A stretch of DNA of 8,439 bases from Clostridiales bacterium (GTDB lineage: Bacteria; Bacillota_A; Clostridia; Christensenellales; Borkfalkiaceae), in assembly GCA_015055785.1 (NCBI GenBank), contig SVHQ01000068.1, positions 1-8,439 on the forward strand. The letters run 5' to 3'. Positions 5,881 to 8,439 of this stretch are shown piece by piece. The notes below the pieces were generated by a model. It was not told where the DNA came from and did not search any database. It worked only from the letters and a program-made list of their open reading frames with translations. The position numbers and the translations under genes were made by a program. Position 1 is the first letter of the stretch. Each line of letters starts with the position of its first letter.

Positions 5881-6612
5881 ATGCCCATTTCAAAAACGGA
5901 TTTTGTCCGCGGTTTGCAATGCGAAAAAATGCTATGGTTGGACGCGCACTGTCCGCAAGAGCGAGTGATTCCACCCGAAGTGCAGGCGAAATTGGACGCA
6001 GGCAATGATTTTGGCGATAAAGCGATGGGCATTTTCGGCACATTCACCGAAACCACCTCTTTTAAAGAGGACGGCCGTTTGAATTATGCCGCTATGCTTG
6101 AAAAAACAAAAGCTCTGTTGGCGTCAAACGAATCGGTGATTTGCGAAGCCGCTTTTTCTTGGTACGGCAATTATTGTGCGGCAGATATTTTACGAAAAGT
6201 AGGTAACGCCTACGCTCTGTATGAAGTGAAAAACACCTTCGACGTGCGAAAGGAATTTATCACGGATTTGGGTTTTCAGCGTTTGATTTTACGCAAAAGC
6301 GGCGTTCCGCTTACCTCCTCTTTTTTAATCTTACGCGGCGATGATGAATCCTCTTTTAATGCAATAGAAAATACAGCGAAAAATGCAAAAGAGGTGGGGC
6401 AGGTACGCGTTGAATATATAAACCACGATGGCTTTTTATATAAAATCGTGGACGTTACGCGAGAGGCGAAGTTAATGGAACGAACGGCAGAAAGGGAAAT
6501 ATTCGCGCTTGGAAAAATAAAAAGAAAGGACGCTCTCTGCCCGAATATCTCCGTCGGCGAGCATTGTGATACACCCTATCGTTGTTGGTATTACGATTTT
6601 TGTAGAAAATAG
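5881..6612 (+). CDS. Stand-alone Cas4/RecB-like PD-(D/E)XK nuclease (DUF2779 N-terminal-like)
   Basis: The 243-residue protein opens with SKTDFVRGLQCEKMLWL, the N-terminal signature of DUF2779-type and Cas4-like nucleases. The active-site pattern is visible as Glu89, Asp102 (AADIL) and Glu115-x-Lys117 (YEVKNT), followed by Gln133 in GFQRLIL. Cys14 and a C-terminal set Cys220, 229, 235 and 241 resemble the iron-sulfur cluster of Cas4 and AddB. Full DUF2779 proteins usually continue into a further domain; here TAG follows CWYYDFCRK directly, then a terminator, so the protein appears naturally short. Start ATG 5881 has AGGAG seven bases upstream; the longer frame from 5812 would start within the -35 box. 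No cas genes or repeats are nearby. A role in DNA repair or degradation is inferred, not shown. Confidence 0.75.
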   Translation: MPISKTDFVRGLQCEKMLWLDAHCPQERVIPPEVQAKLDAGNDFGDKAMGIFGTFTETTSFKEDGRLNYAAMLEKTKALLASNESVICEAAFSWYGNYCAADILRKVGNAYALYEVKNTFDVRKEFITDLGFQRLILRKSGVPLTSSFLILRGDDESSFNAIENTAKNAKEVGQVRVEYINHDGFLYKIVDVTREAKLMERTAEREIFALGKIKRKDALCPNISVGEHCDTPYRCWYYDFCRK

Positions 6613-6642
6613 AGCTTTCATTATATTATAAAAAGTCTTTAC

Positions 6643-6671
6643 ACTGCACCTTTATTAAGGTGCAGTTTTTT
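6643..6671 (+). terminator. Intrinsic terminator after the nuclease gene
   Basis: ACTGCACCTT (6643-6652) and AAGGTGCAGT (6657-6666) form a perfect 10-bp stem around a four-base loop, followed by five further T. It lies 30 nt after the TAG stop and is a textbook rho-independent terminator. It also shows that the TAG at 6610 is a genuine stop. Confidence 0.93.
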
Positions 6672-6713
6672 ATAAAATCGACAAAATTCCACAGCGGTTT
6701 TTTCCTTTTTCCG

Positions 6714-6742
6714 TTCTATTCGTACTCATTATTTCATACAAT
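6714..6742 (+). promoter_or_regulatory. Sigma-E-type (mother-cell) sporulation promoter
   Basis: CATACAAT (6735-6742) matches the B. subtilis sigma-E -10 consensus CATACANT completely. Fourteen bases upstream, TTCTATT (6714-6720) matches the -35 consensus KMATATT at five of seven positions, including the conserved TATT end. Spacing is as expected for sigma-E. It lies 35 nt before a spoIVFA-like gene, and the B. subtilis spoIVF operon is sigma-E dependent, so position and motif agree. Confidence 0.7.
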
Positions 6743-6777
6743 AAAACAGAGCTAAAAAAGCAAAAAAGGAGAATTGT

Positions 6778-7800
6778 ATGCACGAAGAAATAGATTATGC
6801 GGAAATGCTGGAAATCCCTGTTTCCACGGTGAACGTTATTAAAAAACCCAGCCGCCGTAAAAAGACCAAAACTACAAACCCTTCTTTCCATAATCCCTCT
6901 GCGCCCTTTACGCAAAACGAAAAATTCACGCAAAACGTTTTACGTGATTCTGTCATCGCGCAGGTGAACGACAAACTCAGCGACGAGCAAGAGCAATCCT
7001 TTATTTCCGATTACGCGCAAGAAAACGATATTGCTACGCCCCTTGAAATCACTGCCGACGCAGAACTTTTTGCCGAAAGCGCAAACAGCGACGGGCGATT
7101 AGATTTCGACCCTATCCCCGAACGCATCGACACCGTTCGCCTCTATTCCGAGGATAATAAACGCAGCCTTTGGGATAGATTCCGCTTGCGCGCGCGTGAT
7201 TTCAGTTTATCGCCGCGCGAGGAAAATGAAGGGGGCAGGTATGCGACGAAATACAAAATCGAACCCTCGAAAGCAATTAAAATCACGTTGGATACAGAAT
7301 TTGCGCTTGCGTGCGCGTTATGTGGCGTTATCTTCCTCACCAACGTCTTTATGCCCAACAGTGCTTTCAATACCTTTTTCCGTTCGATGAACGAGGGTAA
7401 GAGCAGCACCGCTGATGCACGCGCTTACACCGATTTCACCCTTTCTCCTGTCGTAAGCGAACTTTCTAATGCAGAATTAAATCTCTCCCCTACGGGCGTT
7501 CTTTCTTTCACGGAAGAGGGTTGCGTTTATCCTGGTGCCGACGGGAAAATTGCGGCTATTGAAAAATCAAAAGACGGTACACACCGCGTTAAAATTTCCT
7601 ATTCCGATTCGTTTACGGGGGTGATAAACGGGCTTGATTACGTTTATTATGCAATTGGTGATGAAGTGAAAGCCAACGTCCCCTTGGGGTATTCGGACGG
7701 TGAAGCGGAAGTGCAAGTGACGATGTATTCGGAAGGCGTTCTGCTCAACTGTTTTGAATTGACGGAAGAAAATTGCCTTGCATGGCTTGAAGAAAATTGA
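6778..7800 (+). CDS. spoIVFA: SpoIVFA-like protein: one membrane segment plus degenerate LytM/M23 domain
   Basis: In B. subtilis SpoIVFA is the membrane partner that scaffolds and restrains the SpoIVFB protease in the membrane around the forespore. The 340-residue product here has a long, charged, probably disordered cytoplasmic region (1-170), one membrane segment (about 174-192), and a C-terminal beta-rich LytM-like domain (about 241-323: VYPGADGKIAAIE, YYAIGDEVKANVPLGY, AEVQVTMYSEG). The metal-binding HxxxD and HxH of active M23 peptidases are absent, as in SpoIVFA. Similarity is by fold pattern and context rather than strong identity; the N-terminal region is longer than in Bacillus (264 residues in all). 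ATG 6778 has AAGGAG six bases upstream, a sigma-E-like promoter precedes it, and the SpoIVFB-like frame begins 12 nt after its TGA. Confidence 0.72.
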   Translation: MHEEIDYAEMLEIPVSTVNVIKKPSRRKKTKTTNPSFHNPSAPFTQNEKFTQNVLRDSVIAQVNDKLSDEQEQSFISDYAQENDIATPLEITADAELFAESANSDGRLDFDPIPERIDTVRLYSEDNKRSLWDRFRLRARDFSLSPREENEGGRYATKYKIEPSKAIKITLDTEFALACALCGVIFLTNVFMPNSAFNTFFRSMNEGKSSTADARAYTDFTLSPVVSELSNAELNLSPTGVLSFTEEGCVYPGADGKIAAIEKSKDGTHRVKISYSDSFTGVINGLDYVYYAIGDEVKANVPLGYSDGEAEVQVTMYSEGVLLNCFELTEENCLAWLEEN

Positions 7801-7812
7801 GGAGGCAAACGA

Positions 7813-8439
7813 TTGTCTTCCCTTCTCCGATTAAAAAAGCGGCAGTCGAAGAGCTGTCGCTTTTCTGTTAAAAATCCAAAAAAAACTTCGCACACCCCAT
7901 TGACAAAAAACTCTAACAAAAGTCAAGACAAACTTATAAACGTGTTTCGATTGCACCCTTTGTTTTTATTAGTCGGGTTCTGGTATTGTTTAAAAGGGGA
8001 GCTGTTTTTATTTTTGCTCAGTGCTTTGGTTGCCATTCAGCACGAGTGTGCGCACGCGTTTGCCGCCGCAAAATTGGGCTATAGATTAAATGCAATCGTG
8101 CTGATGCCTTTCGGCGCGGTAATCGACGGCGATCTTCACGGTATCTCTTTAAAAGACGAAATTTTCGTTGCCGTTTGCGGCCCTTTGTGCAACCTCATCA
8201 CAGCCATATTTTTTATAGCAATTTGGTGGTTACACCCCACCATGTACGCGTTCACAGACACCGCTTGCTATTCTTCCCTATCCATTGCGCTGGTCAATTT
8301 ACTGCCTGCTTAGCCTTTGGACGGCGGCAGAATTTTAAAATGCCTGCTCGCAAAGCATTTCCTAAATCGCACCACAGAGGAGCGCAAAGCCGAACAAAAA
8401 GCTTATAAAATCTGCCGTTGGATCACACTGTTTTTTGCA
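7813..8439 (+). pseudogene. spoIVFB: SpoIVFB-like site-2 metalloprotease (M50B), interrupted by an in-frame TAG; runs off window
   Basis: SpoIVFB is an intramembrane zinc protease that cuts pro-sigma-K in the mother cell. The frame opens at TTG 7813, seven bases after AGGAGG, and has FRLHPLFLLVGFW, a hydrophobic segment, the zinc motif HECAH (77-81), LMPFGAV, and further membrane segments. At codon 167 (8311-8313) TAG falls between NLLPA and PLDGGR, the second catalytic motif whose Asp is the third zinc ligand. Counting TAG as one residue, the motif has family spacing (N-x-x-P-x-x-x-L-D-G). The frame then continues open for 42 codons to the edge. A product stopping at TAG would be 166 residues and inactive. 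About 40 basic residues precede the usual family start; a GTG at codon 44 is an alternative start without a ribosome binding site. Mutation, sequence error or read-through are all possible. Confidence 0.8.
7835..7872 (+). terminator. Terminator-like hairpin within the first codons of the SpoIVFB-like frame
   Basis: AAAAGCGGCAG (7835-7845) pairs with CTGTCGCTTTT (7854-7864) over 11 bp with one G-U, around an eight-base loop; TTTTCTGTT follows. It has the A-tract, GC stem and T-rich tail of an intrinsic terminator yet lies 22 nt after the TTG start. It may limit transcription between the two spoIVF genes, or it may indicate that the true start is further downstream. Confidence 0.6.

Noticed and set aside
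5881..6612. CRISPR-Cas locus implied by the Cas4-like protein
   Set aside because: No direct-repeat array and no other cas-like gene appear anywhere in the window; Cas4-like nucleases are common outside CRISPR systems.
8041..8439. Genome-wide recoding of TAG as a sense codon, suggested by the amber in the SpoIVFB-like gene
   Set aside because: The nuclease gene ends at TAG 6610-6612 exactly after its cysteine cluster, and a strong terminator follows 30 nt later, so TAG works as a stop here. No other gene in the window contains an in-frame TAG.

Overview
The window looks like chromosomal DNA of a spore-forming member of the Firmicutes (Clostridia-like), with moderately low GC. The evidence is a greA-lysS pair, strong AGGAGG-type ribosome binding sites, a clostridial-type tandem OB-fold single-stranded-DNA-binding protein, a PdaB-type deacetylase and a spoIVFA-spoIVFB pair. 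I cannot name the genus.

Left part, minus strand (1-4018). greA and lysS form one transcription unit; lysS runs off the left edge within class II motif 2. The unit has a consensus TTGACA-17-TATAAT promoter. A leader of about 170 nt follows, with two terminator-like hairpins. Upstream is a second minus-strand unit, in transcription order: a conserved 84-residue small protein, an Lrp/AsnC-family regulator, and a fold-type I PLP aminotransferase. A 15-bp palindrome lies between the regulator and the aminotransferase. In front of this unit sits a 278-bp gene-free element (3705-3982) bounded by 26-bp imperfect inverted repeats and filled with nested hairpins. It is either a MITE-like insertion or a large structured leader RNA. 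A possible promoter for the unit lies just outside its right end.

Right part, plus strand (4187-8439). A membrane-anchored PdaB-like polysaccharide deacetylase with a TTG start is followed by a tandem OB-fold SSB-like protein. Next is a single-gene unit with its own promoter and terminators, encoding a small stand-alone Cas4/RecB-like PD-(D/E)XK nuclease with a cysteine cluster. Then comes a sporulation pair: a SpoIVFA-like protein with one membrane segment and a degenerate LytM/M23 domain, preceded by a good sigma-E-like promoter, and a SpoIVFB-like site-2 metalloprotease.

The main anomaly is in the SpoIVFB-like gene. An in-frame TAG (8311-8313) falls between NLLPA and PLDGGR, the motif that supplies the third zinc ligand, and the frame stays open beyond it to the window edge. 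In B. subtilis SpoIVFA and SpoIVFB control pro-sigma-K processing in the forespore outer membrane, so the TAG would break that step unless it is read through or is a sequence error. Other items worth attention are the inverted-repeat element with its possible SD/anti-SD pairing, the GraL-like greA leader, and the stand-alone nuclease.
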